Shown here in pieces: positions 32,123 through 44,131 of a DNA stretch of 64,000 nt. Positions within the stretch are counted from its first letter, which is position 1, and every line of letters begins with the position of its first letter. The position numbers and the translations under genes are program-made. This DNA comes from Scleropages formosus. Taxonomy: Eukaryota; Chordata; Actinopteri; Osteoglossiformes; Osteoglossidae. Under the pieces are notes generated by a model. It made no database searches. It was not told where the DNA came from and worked only from the letters and a program-made list of their open reading frames with translations. The stretch covers positions 41,776,586 to 41,840,585 of the forward strand of contig NC_041806.1 of NCBI RefSeq assembly GCF_900964775.1, in the 5' to 3' direction.

Positions 32123-35100
32123 ATGTCCCGCGCTCAAGCAGAAGGTGTTATTAAAAAAATAATTCGCGAAATAGTGCAGGAGTGTGTAAGGAGGAGCCAC
32201 AGCGTTTCAGACACACTGGTCGCCTTTATGGTGAGTGTGTTGTGTGTGTGTGTGTGTGTGTGTGTGTGTCTATACACGTTATCATATGATATTGTATGTA
32301 GTAATTCTACATTGACTGTCTCATATCCTGAGTTTGTCCCCCCCCGCCCCCACGCCCAAGATAAAAGCTGTTGTTTTAGACCCAATAAATCAGTTCAACG
32401 TGGATCGACCTCTCACTAAGCAAGATGTGCGTAGACTGACCCAGGTACAGTGACTTACATTTACTTCTGAAATACCAGTTCTGTCCTTGTCATTCATTCA
32501 TTGTGTTGGCGACGCAGTACATTTTGGCTGATCTTTACCTTGGTTGCTGCCTTTTTTGGTTTGCGTGCTGGCTGATGTCTCCGCAGCTTTGCGTGGATCG
32601 ACTTGTGGACCAGAGGAGTCCTTCTGTGGACACCATTAAGATGCAGGTTTATTTTGACATGAATTACACGTCGCAGCGTAAGTGTCAATCTGGCAGTCTC
32701 TCCACCCCGCGAAGGGAGTGTAGTGATGAAATGTCAGGACAGTTTCACATCAAACACTTAAAGTCCTTAAGGGAAATGTGTCCAATCGTCTAATTCACAA
32801 CCGCCCTTGCTTTTGTTTAATACACTGAAGTCCCACTGCTGTCGTCTCTTCTGACCTCTTACCTATAAAACCATAATGATCCCTGTAGCCTCTCCAATAA
32901 ATTCTCAGTATTTTCCACCATACTTTATCTAGTCTTTGTGTTCATTTGAAGTCCATGAGGGTCACGTGCCGTTTGATCTGACCTCAAGGTGAGTTGCGGG
33001 AAGAGCACGAACACCTTCTGCTGGCCAAACTGAGTCCGGTTGTTTGCGAGATCACGGAAACGCGAGCCAAAACGCACCAAGCGCTGGATGGCCTCTATCG
33101 CAAGATTGTCAGCTATATCCTCCTGCGTTCTGGAATGGGCTCACCCACAAACCTCAGCACCGTGCGAGAGACCACTGGTAGGGTTTCAGTCTGTAGTAAG
33201 GATTCAGAAAGAAATGTAAGGTTTCGATCGGTCAAAAAAAAGTGGGCAACACCCAGCATCAGCAGTCATGCTTCTTTTTTGCGTGTTCCAGCTGCCTTGC
33301 GGAGCGTGTTCCCCCAGTCCGAGCTGGGAACCTTCATGTCGCTCATGAAAAGGGACAAGGAGCAGCAGCTGGTGGAGCTCACCAGGATTGTCACAGGGAT
33401 CCGGCTGTTCAACAAGAACACTGGAAAGGGAGGGGAAGACGTAGATGACCGTAAGCCTGACTTAGTGGCCGTTATGCTGCAGAGAGAGCTTTCAGTGCAA
33501 TTTAGTTCATGTATTTTTTTTTAAAAAAAATAATAAAATTGAGTCTTTTAAAGCTGTATTTACATTATTATGGTCTTTTCTGTCTTGCCTTCTCTCGTTG
33601 ACTGTCTGCAGTTCCTGAAATTTTGAATGAGGCCCTTCCCATCTGCTCCATGTACATAGAATCTGAACTTGGCACCTCTCGGAACTTGGCTTACCAGTAC
33701 ACAGCCATACTGGAGAATTTCCAGCGGGCTGGAGCAGGTGCCAGGGGCTACATTTTTCCCCCTGACCTACTGAAACAGGCCCTGTATAACGTTCGGCAGC
33801 ATGAGGCGTTCTTAAACATCATCTTGGTGAGTTAACAGAAGCTCATCTTAATCCCTGTAACATTTGACCTAAAAGCAATGACTACTAACAAAGTATTCTG
33901 TTCACACTTATTCATTTAACTGATGCTTTTCTCCAAAGCAACTTACAATGTTAAAATCACAGTTGTTATATGCTTACAGTCATTTACATAGCTGGCTAAT
34001 TTTACTGGAGCAATTGAGGGTAAGTACCTTGCTCAAGGCAGGGATTGAACCTGCAACCGTTGGGTCGAAAGGCAGTAGCTCTAATCACTACAGTACCAGC
34101 TGTCCCTGTACTTTGGTTTAGTTAGTAGTAGGCAAGTCATGGGCAAGAATGAATACTCCAATAGTCCATGCAAGATATTTGTGTGATATTGCACTTCACA
34201 ATGGCCTCCAAATAGCGTTCTGTTTGTTTAGGCAGATGTGATTCTGTGCGCAAAGCGAGTGGAAACTCTGCAGGCGGATCTGCATTCGGAGATGGAAGAG
34301 CTGAAAGCTACTGTGCAGTCGAGGGCTGCGGTCCCTACTGCCCAGGTTTTTGTAAGTGGCTCCTTGTGAACGTTTGAGTTACGATTTTCGAAGATTAAAA
34401 CTTTTCATTTAACCCCATTTTCTTTGCTCACGTATCGTCTAGCATTTGTGCCTGTTGTGGAGCGAACGAAATTGTCATTCACATGGCAAGTTGACAGTTT
34501 TCAGGAAAAGACCCTTTCACAGAATGGACTCAGGAATGTGGAATCGGCGTGGTTCCGCTCCTCAGTGTTTTTGGCTCCTGTCTGGCGTTCGTTTGTTTTG
34601 GAAATGAAAAATGACGTGACAAACATTGCACGTGTTTATGGGATGAATCAGTCAACAACAGGCCTTAAATAAGAGTTAATGGAGATGACAATTTTATTGT
34701 GTCATTTTAAATTTGTTCTACCTATTTTATAGCTTGAAGTTTGTCAAAACAAGGTTTAGTGTTTTTTTTCCTTTATTATGGCTATATCCAAAATTTCTTC
34801 AGAACCTAACCAATTAATAAATATAAGTATTATCTATAATATTAACCTTATATAGTCTATAATGGTAGGGGGCACGGTAGCGCAGCAGGCTTGGCCGGGT
34901 CCCCCTCTTTGGTGGGTCTGGGGTTGACAAATTCCCACAGATTGCAAAACATTATAAATATGCATTAACCGAGTTCTTGGGGGGGAGGTGGCACAGTGGG
35001 TTGAAGCGGGTCCTACTCTCCGGTGGGTCTGGGATTCGAGTCCCGTTTGGGGTGCCTTGCGATGGACTGGTGTCCTGTCCTGGGTGTGTCCCCTCCCCCT

Positions 35101-38100
35101 TCAGCCTTTTGCCCTGTGTTGCTGGGTTAGGCTCTGGTTCACTGTGACCCCACTTGGAACGAGAGGTTTCAGACTGTGTGTGTGTAATGTTAACCTTTCA
35201 TTTGTCGTGACTTAATGGTAAAAGTAAGTTTGATCGAACTATTTGAGCTATGAACAGACCAGCTCCACTTGTTTGCAAGCTGAGTCAGCGTATATGTGTT
35301 TAGGAGAATGTCATCTCCTCACTCCTTTTGAAGCCACTTAATGACCAGCATGTAACCAACTGACTTTGACTAATATGAATTTCTGATTAAATATTCAGCC
35401 CCGTTTCACAGCTCTGGCCAAGCTGTGGTCAGGATTTCAGGATGAGATGATCTTTCTGAGCGTTCTGAACAACATGGTGACCAGCCTGAAGTCCTTTCTG
35501 GCTTCACAGTCACAGCTCTTGCCTGAGGATCAGGTCAGCATACTGCTGGAAGGCATGGAGGTTAAGAGTGATGAACAGAGGTTGAAGGAATCTGCAGGTA
35601 TGATTCACTGCCAGGATGAATTCTCCAAGTGTGTCCTTCCATATTACTCCTCTCAGCAATAGTCAACTCTAAAATAAGGTCAAGCGGGTATATATAACTT
35701 ATAACAATAAGGTTTATCTGCCATCAAGTTTTGTACAAAGCTTGTTAGATGGTGACGGAATAATAAAATAGGAATTTTGCCTCTAACTTGGGTGGTTCAG
35801 CTCACATCCCAGGTACACTTGCAAACTCTACTTATACACAGTCCAGAATTCAGACCAGAACCACTTTGATCTGCATCACTGGAATTGCACCACCAGAGTC
35901 CAGCATGCCATATGGTTTGTCAAACCACGAGCCACTCTGACTCAGTTATGGGATCGGCATCATCAACCACAGTCCATACCATGTTGTCAGCATCTTCACA
36001 CAGCAACTCAACAGATGAACGAAGCCACATGGATCTTTAAGGGGACCATACTGGACACAGTGGAGCCTCTGAGGGGTTTGAGAGTCAGTTCTACAGATCC
36101 CATGTTAAATCTGATGTATAGAAATGAGAACTGGAAACGTGGTTGTTGCTGACTTGGGCAATTTTAAATACTAAAATGAAAAACAGGAACACATTGACAA
36201 GAGAAAAGTATCTCTGGTCATTACGGTTGGCCAAGTGGCCATGCCAGAGCTGGTGCTCCTCCTCTTCCTCCCCACTGTTGCTATGACCAAAACAATCAGA
36301 CTCTTCAAATTTGTCTTCTAATATTGATCTAATTGAAATCTAGACACTTTTCATAGTCTAATTACTACTGAAAATCTTTAAACATCTCAAGACAACTGCA
36401 CTACATCAAATACCCCCTCAGCTCCCTGTACCCTTTTCCAAAAAGCAGGAGCATACACATTTGATCAACCCTAATTCCATTCCATGTTTGTTACTGGCCA
36501 ACAATGCCATTTTACTGCGCACCATTATTTAATACAACAAATACATTTAAAAACTCATACAGTAGGCAAATCATTGTTAGACCTACAGTGTAAGAAACAA
36601 AGAAATAAACATTATGCACCTGATCATTTAATACAACTTAAAACAGGAAAACTTGGTTTCAACAAAGCTGTGCTTTAAAAATGAATTACCTGCTGATGAG
36701 CCTCATAAAAATGCAGTGCACAATGAATAACTTGATGGTGATCGTGGTAACAACACAGCTGACAATGAACTTCTTTGCGGTAACCATAGTAACAACAACA
36801 ACCATAGTAAGGGCAACTTTCTACATCATTCTTCATGACCTGGTCAGACACAAGTGTTTCCATTTAGCATCAGAATTTGGGCAACAGTTTAGAAAGAGAC
36901 CTGTGTCCAACTCTTTCCATTTCCTCTGCCTATAGACTCTTTCTGCTCCAAATCTATTTCATTATTTTTGGGTGGTAGTTTTTAATTATTACTTCACATT
37001 TGCTCGAATACTACACAAACGCTGTACACCAAGATGAAGCTTGATCTGACGACTCTTTTGTCCTTTCTTCAGAAAACCACATGGATCCCTCTGAGTTTGA
37101 AAATCAAGAATGGCTCTTCCCAGAGACAACGGCTAACTTTGACAAACTTCCATTTGAATACAAGGGAATGTGTGCTTACACACTTGTGAAGGATGGTAGT
37201 CTTTTGCCAGGTATGCAGAAAAACTGAGTATGACTGAGCATATAAGTGAGATTTCACAGCAGGATTAATCTACTTGCCTGATTATTCCTCGAATATTGTT
37301 TACCTACCAGTTTTTTATTGTGGAATGCACGGAGGTCCAGGTTTTCTCTGCTTGAGGGGTCTAATTTGTTCTGTGAAATAACCCTGGTAGGTGAGGAACT
37401 GGTGTATAGTCATCAGATTGTCATTACTTGTTATGGTGATAATCGTGTTCCCAGACAAAGTTGCATCTAAAAATTCCTCAAACACCAAAATGCATGACCG
37501 TAACAAAACAATCGCACCAGCATATTTGTCAGTACTGTGACAAACTCTCACATACAGGGGCACTAAAGAAATGTTACCAATACAGGGCAGAGTGCTTTGT
37601 ACGTAGTGGTCAAGAGACAAGCGGTGTGGACCCAATACTCACTGCATAAGTAAAACTTGGTTTAATGGTTAAAAATTGCCCATATAACCAGCAAAAATCT
37701 GAATATATCAACGCAAGCAGCGTCTACTTTCATATATCATCAAATTTTCAAGTACTGCGAATAGCACCGCTTTCCATTTTTGTCCAGGTAACCCAAGTAT
37801 CGGAATCCTAAAGCACAGGAATAAATTCTATATCTTCAGTTCCAAGGAGGCAGCCTGTGATTTTGCTGCTAACCCCGATGAAAATATTGAGCAGCTGGCA
37901 GAAATTGTTAGACGGTCTCCGGAGCTAATTCAGCTACTGGACCTACATCACCAGTTCGTGTGCATCACTCCTTATTCGGAAGTGAGTGTTGACCTTTTGC
38001 AGGAGAGTAAAATTATTCGCCTTGAGAACTATTGTGGATGCCTTCAGGTCTCTTTACATGTCTGCTTGCATTTGATGTGGGTTTTTAGATTTGAAATTTT

Positions 38101-39301
38101 CGTCTACAGACGGAATCAGAAGAGAGGCTGCTGGTGAAGCCCATCACGATGTGTGACAGTTGTACACAGACAGACACTCACCCAGTGGAATCGAATATTG
38201 TCAAGTCGTATGAGTGGAATGAATGGGAGCTGAGAAGAAAAGCAATCAAACTGGTGAGTTACTCCACAGAACCATCACTGGTTACAGATCTTGGAATCCC
38301 AGCACCAGACGGTTCATTGTGTAGTGACGCAAATGGCGTTTTTTAATATTGAAAGGCAGAAGAAAAAAATAACCTGGATAAAGTTGGCCATCTTGGATTA
38401 ATTTTTTGGTAAATCCTTGGAAAACTGTTGAGCCGAACACGACTATGTACTGCAAAACCTGGTTTGTCCACTTAATGGTGCTGTTTCATGATGTTAGAGT
38501 GAACATCTCTTGATAGGAGAAAAGAACTATACCGATTTTACACAGTTATAGAGGAAAAAATCTGGGCTGCACAATTCACAATCATCAGTAGAACTGAGAT
38601 GAAGATGCTTGACATTGTATTTATGTTTTAGCATTTTCACTTAGCTGATGCTCTTACAACATTAATCTACCTACAGTTATTTACCCATTCATACAGCCGG
38701 GTCAATTTACTGGAACAATTTAGGGTAAGCACCTTGCTCAAGGGTACTACAGTCAGAGGTGAAAGTCAAACCTGCAACCTGTTGGTCCAAAAGCAGCAGT
38801 TCTAACCACTATGCTACCAGCAGTGCTCTGTCACAATAAAATTCTCAAAACAATCACAACTTCTTATCACTGTGTACCATAACGTGCAGTGGCTCCAAGA
38901 TCTGTGACGGTGCGATTTGGAAAAATGACCTAACGTTTGTCCGAGTTAATGTCCTGGAGACGGGTGGATTTTTCCATCTATCCTAGAACTCAGCGGTAAA
39001 CCATGCATCGGAGCGTGAGGTCTTGCCAATGGGCCATTATGCCAACTTTAAAACCGAACCCCATTCTTTCCAGGCCAATCTTCGCCGCAAAGTCACGCAC
39101 TCCATGCAAACCAACCTGAGCCACATGCGGCGCGACAATGTCTCCCAGGTGTATCTTCCGAGAGACACCGCGTGTCAAACAAAGAAGGAGGGCACGAGCA
39201 ATGTCCCGCAACCACAAGTGTACCTAGCTGGGCTCCGTGGCGGAGAGACCAAAACCACACACTTCATCAAAACTAACTTAACAAGACCAGCTGATGAATG
39301 A
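32123..39301 (+). CDS. CFAP206: Cilia- and flagella-associated protein 206
   Basis: Twelve coding exons: 32123-32230, 32361-32444, 32587-32677, 32989-33177, 33292-33450, 33612-33826, 34232-34351, 35399-35597, 37073-37210, 37788-37981, 38110-38253, 39074-39301. They give 622 residues, the same as human. An acceptor at 32081-32085 shows that the ATG exon has a non-coding exon upstream. Recognisable blocks: AEGVIKKIIREIVQEC, VQVYFDMNY-type KMQVYFDMNYTS, LLRSGMGSP, ELTRIVTGIRLFNK, YNVRQHEAFL, WLFPETTANFDKLP, SYEWNEWELRRKAIKL and the C-terminal VYLAGLRGGETK. CFAP206 is an axonemal protein needed for radial spoke 2 and cilia motility. All splice sites are GT-AG and the frame is intact. Confidence 0.98.
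32236..32270. repeat. GT microsatellite in CFAP206 intron 1
   Basis: A run of about 16 GT units starts within 10 bp of the exon donor at 32231. Confidence 0.8.
33906..34108 (-). repeat. tRNA-derived SINE, family C (CFAP206 intron 6)
   Basis: The minus strand starts gggacagctggtactgtagtg, with box B ggttcaatccc. The body has ccttgagcaaggtacttacc, and the tail tttggagaaaagcatcagtt is L2-like. Confidence 0.75.
34866..35188 (+). repeat. Two family A SINE pieces with an inserted leader (CFAP206 intron 7)
   Basis: A 59-bp head of a family A SINE (34866-34924) stops within box B. It is followed by a 57-bp leader (gacaaattcccacagattgc ... gttcttggg) and then a full family A SINE (about 34982-35188). 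The same leader precedes the SINE at 52896. The head is not resumed downstream. Confidence 0.75.
35598..37072 (+). other. CFAP206 intron 8
   Basis: A 1475-nt intron with no repeat family recognised and no coding support. An X-box match lies at 36780-36793, and several related gtaaca half-sites sit around 36745-36815. Confidence 0.5.
36780..36793 (+). promoter_or_regulatory. Intronic RFX X-box match
   Basis: GTAACCATAGTAAC fits GTHNYYATRRNAAC at all positions, within CFAP206 intron 8. It could be an intronic enhancer element or a chance match in an AT-rich intron. Confidence 0.35.
38632..38822 (-). repeat. tRNA-derived SINE, family C (CFAP206 intron 11)
   Basis: Same architecture as 33906-34108: gctggtagcatagtggttag at the minus-strand head, ccttgagcaaggtgcttacc in the body, and a ttgtaagagcatcagctaag tail. 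Confidence 0.75.
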
Positions 39302-39440
39302 AAAAAAATACGCAAAAGCTAATTTGTTCCATATTTTACGACAAGAGTACTGAAACAAATTTTTCTGTTCTGCCTTATTGGCTTTGAGCATTGTTTTTTA
39401 GCTACTGTTAAAATGTTAAGACTTTTCTGTTTATGCACAA

Positions 39441-39446
39441 AATAAA
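39441..39446 (+). terminator. CFAP206 poly(A) signal
   Basis: Canonical AATAAA 140 nt past the stop codon; the first one after the CDS. Confidence 0.6.
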
Positions 39447-39608
39447 CTGAAGCAGAGAAATCTAAAAATGGTGGGAAGATTTAAAAAAATTGTTCAATGT
39501 TCCAAGCCCAGGTGACGACCCTGTATTTTACATTTTATTTTGTGATCGTGTCAGAGCTTGGGACATGATCTTTTATTTTTATATTTAATCGTTTTATGAC
39601 TGTTTCAG

Positions 39609-39952
39609 ACTGCAGGGTGGCACAGTGATACAGTGAGTAGCGCTGCTGTCTCAGCACCTGGGTGGTGTGAGACGATGTGGGTTCGATCCCTGCTCAGTCT
39701 GCGTTAAGTTTCCTACGGGTGCTCTGGTTTCCTCCCACAGTCACAGTTCAGGTGCATTGGTGACTAAGTCACCCATTGTGTGTGATTGACAGAGAGTGTG
39801 TTTTACTGATGTATGGATGACTGACTCATTGTAGTGTGTGTATCTACGCAAGTCACCTTGGGTGAATAAGGGGTGTGTGTGTGTGTGTGTACAAAGCGTT
39901 CACTGGAAGTCACTTTGGGAGAAGCATCTGCTAAATGAAGTAACATTTCTTA
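39609..39952 (+). repeat. V-SINE with L2-type tail
   Basis: Head ggtggcacagtgatacagtg, box B ggttcgatccc, V-core (tgctctggtttcctcccaca), an internal GT run, and an L2-like 3' end (gggagaagcatctgctaaatg). Confidence 0.8.
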
Positions 39953-39959
39953 AAGTGTG

Positions 39960-41440
39960 TGAAGGCACAAAGCTGACTTCAAATAGCTACTATGCCAAAC
40001 ATACCTTTGTGAAATTCAGAGGAAAACAAGTTTACTTCTGAAAGCCATGGCATACGGCATAAATCGGTGTTTTGTTCCAGCATTTCAAGACTGTATAATA
40101 TAGTATACTATATATGTATATTTTTTTACACCAGTGAATAATTTTTTGCTGCAGAAATAAGAATCCATCCACCAAGTCAAAAAGTACGCAAGTCGCTATC
40201 AAATGTATCATACAGCCCAGTTAATAGTTAATTATAGTTAATTTACACTTTAAAACTGGGATTTAATTTTGATACAGAATTTGTTCAGATTACCGGCCAA
40301 GCTATCATTTGTGAACTGCATACATATAATTATAAAGACAGACTGCTTCGTAGCAGTTTTTTACACCTCTTTTGTCAATATAACTGAAGTTTAATTTAAA
40401 ACAAAAAACTTTATTTACACCTTATACAGTTTCTCGACAATTTAAACGGTGAATTTTTATGCCTACGCCATCAATACTTTTTCAAACGGAATTCTTCAGA
40501 GGTTTTTTCTATCTTTTACTATTTTATAGACAAACGATGGTCAGAGAGTTAGTAAGTTTATACTACTCTGAATACAACACTGCAAGTATAAATCAAGAAT
40601 CGCAAATAAACTCTCCGGAGTGATCAATTGCAATTCTCCATGTCCGAAATAGCATCTATAAATTGTCATTCTGATCCCACGGATCCTCATATATAAAGAA
40701 AAATACAAACAAACCACAGTATACTTAACAAAAACATAAATTAAGGCGACCATCCGCGAGATTTGCGTCAACATCACGTGCCAGTCGTTCCTGCTATCGC
40801 ATTGGCTGGGTGTACAGCGGACACCTCAATAAAGGCATGTTTTTCATTGGCTCTTAAGGTTTTTCGGGCGATGTCCTGCAATGACGAATGGCGAAAATCG
40901 AGATGGCCGCTCTTTGGTGATGTAACCATGGTAACCGTAAAACAATGCTACACTACACATCTGACCAATACAGCTCATTTAGGTTTAATAACAATTCTGT
41001 CTCGAATCTTGAATGTAAAATTAAAATAATAAATAATATAATAAATAATATCTTTCAATTATTTTATCTGATGTCCGCCAGATAGTACATTTTTGACCTG
41101 AGTTCTCTAGAAATTCGCAAATGCGTCGCCAGCGCAATCGGAAAACCTGGTCCACTTCTGCTAACCTAAATTTCTTATTTTTTTCTTCCAATTAATGGTA
41201 TTAAATAGTATGAAAGTGTAAGAACAGTAAAAGCAGTAGCTTTTATTATTTTGTTATTTCATTAACAAGTGGGTTTTGTCTTTTGGGGGGGTTGTCTGGA
41301 CTGGGGTCCAGACAAAACCCGCGCAGGATAAAAACCCTTCGGACAAAGCCCCTTCTTCTGAAAAACAAAGTAGGACAAAAATCATCTTTATTACATAAAA
41401 AAATGACAAAAGCCTGTGTTTTTTTCTGTTTCTGCACTTT
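39960..41440. other. Intergenic AT-rich stretch with a promoter-like island
   Basis: Mostly AT-rich with no supported gene. The stretch 40770-40950 is different. It has cacgtg at 40774-40779, two attggct (inverted CCAAT) sites near 40801 and 40847, gatggccgctc, and a palindromic X-box at 40922-40935. No coding exon could be tied to it. Confidence 0.45.
40922..40935. promoter_or_regulatory. Palindromic RFX X-box
   Basis: GTAACCATGGTAAC fits the X-box consensus perfectly and is its own reverse complement. It lies 1.6 kb past the CFAP206 stop codon, inside the promoter-like island. Confidence 0.5.
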
Positions 41441-41445
41441 AATGC

Positions 41446-41875
41446 CATTTCCATCCATCCATCCATCCATCCATCCATCCATCCATCCCGCTTGTCCTAA
41501 TAGGGTCGCGGCGGCAGCAGGGAGAGCAGAGAGGCCCAGCCGCTCCTGTCCCCTGCAACTTCCTCCATCTCAGCCTGGGGGATCCCCAGCTGTTCCCAGA
41601 CCACCTTTGAGATATAATCCCACCAATGGGTCCTGGGCCGATCTACCTCGTTTACCCTGCCCGGAATAGGGTCACTGGGACCTACCCCTGGAGCCAGGCC
41701 TGGGGGTAGTGTTCCTAGGCGAGCGCCTGGCTCAGCCCGAAAAGGCAATGTGGGGGGGGCCATGTGGGCCCACCACCCAGAAGGTACAACATGGGGGTTG
41801 GGTGCGATGTGTATCAGGCGGGAGGAGCGGGCAGGGTGGCGCGTAGCGTTGCAGCCCCTCGCAACATTTAATACC
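41446..41875 (-). mobile_element. Rex3/RTE-type LINE, 3' end
   Basis: The minus-strand frame encodes the RTE C-terminal block (RPRTHWWDYIS, WEQLGIP, MEEVAGDR, LLSLLPPRP). The element ends in ATGG/GATG tandem units (41451-41488 as ccat repeats), the tail typical of Rex3. Only the last ~430 bp are present, as expected for a 5'-truncated LINE insertion. Confidence 0.8.
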
Positions 41876-41879
41876 ATTA

Positions 41880-42588
41880 TAATTGGAATAAAAATATAAA
41901 TTAAGTAATTTAATACTGAAGTAATCTTATAATATAAATATATAATCTTTCTCTGTGTTGGTTCATTTCTGAATGGCGTAGAACATCAGGTGGTAGTAAA
42001 TGAAATTTAACACTCAGTGATGTTTTTAATATAGCTTTTTTATATTTCTAAGATATGATGTTGTTTTAATTATGTTTATTTTACAATTGTACAAATAATT
42101 TTATGTTCTAAAACAGTGAGCGGTAAATTTATAATGCAAGTATTAATGTATGCTACAATACAATACTTATAATGCCTTCCTTCTTGCAGCTTATTATATA
42201 CTCTGTACATTCTTATTATATTTATAGAATAAATTCAGAGAAGTGTTCATATACTACAAATAATCAGAAGAATAACAATTTTGTTAATTATATGTCCGAA
42301 GTGGGTATTGCCCTATGGGTCCTACACTCGAGAAAAAGATGCAGAGCTGTCAAAGCAGATGCCCAACCGGGTGTGGGAACGAGAAGTTTTCAACAGTTCC
42401 TTCTACCAGCACTGAATGGAAAAAAGCACATGTATTACAACTGTACATCCCTGAAGCTGGAAGTAGTTGAACTGAGACAGAGACACAATTAAAAATACAT
42501 TTTTTATTCGAGGGCTTCTCTTTCAGGAATTCCTTGAATTCAGATATAAAAATGCTTGTGACATTCACATTGAAAAGGTTTTAAAAAC
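41880..42588. other. AT-rich intergenic sequence
   Basis: No supported gene. An open stretch at 42208-42417 (+) ends with protein-like sequence (KDAELSKQMPNRVWEREVF), but I see no splice or family support. Confidence 0.4.
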
Positions 42589-42835
42589 TTACAGACCCAA
42601 AAGAATTTGAAAAGTTCTCAGCGATATGTGATGAGCGGTTTCACGTCTTTGAGGCTGTTGATCCTGAGTAAATGGTTCTTGTTGCACAGTTGCCAGTTCC
42701 TCAAGCTCCTGTTGTTTAACCCAGTATGTGAGATGAGAAATTAACAGTTGAACAAACAGATTCCGGTACAATGGCCGCAACTCCAGGCAGTCACCTTCAA
42801 GTTCATTCTGAGCCAGGGTCCTCTGAAAGATGAAG
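42589..42835 (-). other. Orphan exon-like open frame
   Basis: On the minus strand an acceptor (tttcag) at 42836 opens a frame of about 80 residues. It reads RTLAQNELEGDCLELRPLYR, then FVQLLISHLTYWVKQQELEE, and ends FQILLGL with TAA. A donor-like GTAAG overlaps the stop. Composition looks protein-like, with a helical Gln/Glu-rich part. The family is not recognised. It could be the last exon of a small gene, a decayed exon, or a transposon piece. No partner exons were found toward 44000. Confidence 0.3.
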
Positions 42836-42849
42836 GAGGAAGACAACAT

Positions 42850-43950
42850 GATATTAGAACTTCAACATGGAAACCTGCTTCTTCAGCAAAGAGTTGGAAG
42901 ACCTGACTTCAAACATAAAGGGGCCAAAAGTTGATGGAAAGACATACTCATCAGCCACGAGAATGAAAGTGTATGACTGTATAAGTAATAACTAGCAGAA
43001 AGTAAATGTGATCATACTTAATAAATGGTTTACAGTGAAAGGAATATAATCCTGGTGTTAAATTATGAAGGATGTGAACTTTGAAGTTGAAGTGGATTGT
43101 ACAGAGTTTGTGTTTATTGAACTGGACTTACTGTACACAGCACTTGTGTAATAGATACTTAATAAATTATTAAATGTATTAATTATTAAATTGATTACTG
43201 GCCTTCGTAAATTCAATTTCCATTAAAGACACTACTGTACTGCACTTCTTGTTTTTCCTTCAGTTCTTTTCCATTTTATAGGATTTTGCAGAAAGAATAC
43301 AACTAAACTGTCACGTTCCGCTGCTCACGAATTACTTAATTTATTAATTACTCAATTAACAACTATAATGATAATGAAGATGACGTCATTCCATTCTTGC
43401 CTTCCAAATTTCATTAAGTTCTGTCGAGGATAAAGAAAATAACGGTGATTTTTTCTTTTTCTCATTTTGATGTAATTTTTGATCAAAACTTTTCTCTGTG
43501 TAAAACTTAAAGTCGTAAAACATGAGCAAAATCACGCTCGTTTATCAAAAACAAAAATTGCCATAACTTTTCTCATTTCCTAACCAAATAAGACAATCTT
43601 GGTGTAATTTCTATTCCATTTTCAAGCCCCATCCACTGAGATGATGAAAACAAGTCATTAATCTTTCTTTTGTATGTTTGTTTTTTTCTTTATATGATGT
43701 ATAAAGAAAAATACAAACACAAACCACTAGTTAAGAATTACAAGTGAAATTAATTTATAAAAGAACTGAAACAGAACTTGGAAAGACTTCAACGCAATTA
43801 TGAAAAGATTGGTTTTCACTTTAAGACGACAGTTCAAGATACTAAAATACAATACTGTATCTTAAAACTGAATTAACAGTGAAGCTGGTCAATATTCCCA
43901 ACTCAGCAACTGTCTTTTTGAGACGTTCTGTAAATAGTTGCTGGGGTCGC
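42850..43950. other. AT-rich intergenic sequence
   Basis: Long AT-rich stretch without open frames of note on either strand and without a recognised repeat. Confidence 0.5.
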
Positions 43951-43958
43951 CAGTCTGA

Positions 43959-43966
43959 TGACGTCA
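43959..43966. promoter_or_regulatory. CRE site in the SLC35A1 promoter
   Basis: Palindromic TGACGTCA lies about 165 bp upstream of the SLC35A1 ATG, next to ggaagtgcatccgggtc, an ETS-like stretch. It fits a TATA-less housekeeping promoter bound by CREB/ATF factors. Confidence 0.5.
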
Positions 43967-44131
43967 TGCGAGAGTTCCCTGGAAGTGCATCCGGGTCATA
44001 GTTATGTTGCAGGCTGTGTGTTTAAAAGGGAAGAGTAATCATCACGGCTGCTACAGTACTCGGTTTTCGGTGTTATTTTAAAATCATGTTTGCAGCCAGT
44101 CAGCATCACAATTAGAGATAGGATAGTAACT

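Noticed and set aside
40541-40777. Minus-strand frame of 78 codons starting near the X-box island
   Set aside because: AT-rich hydrophobic translation typical of chance frames; no splice or family support, though it lies by a promoter-like island.
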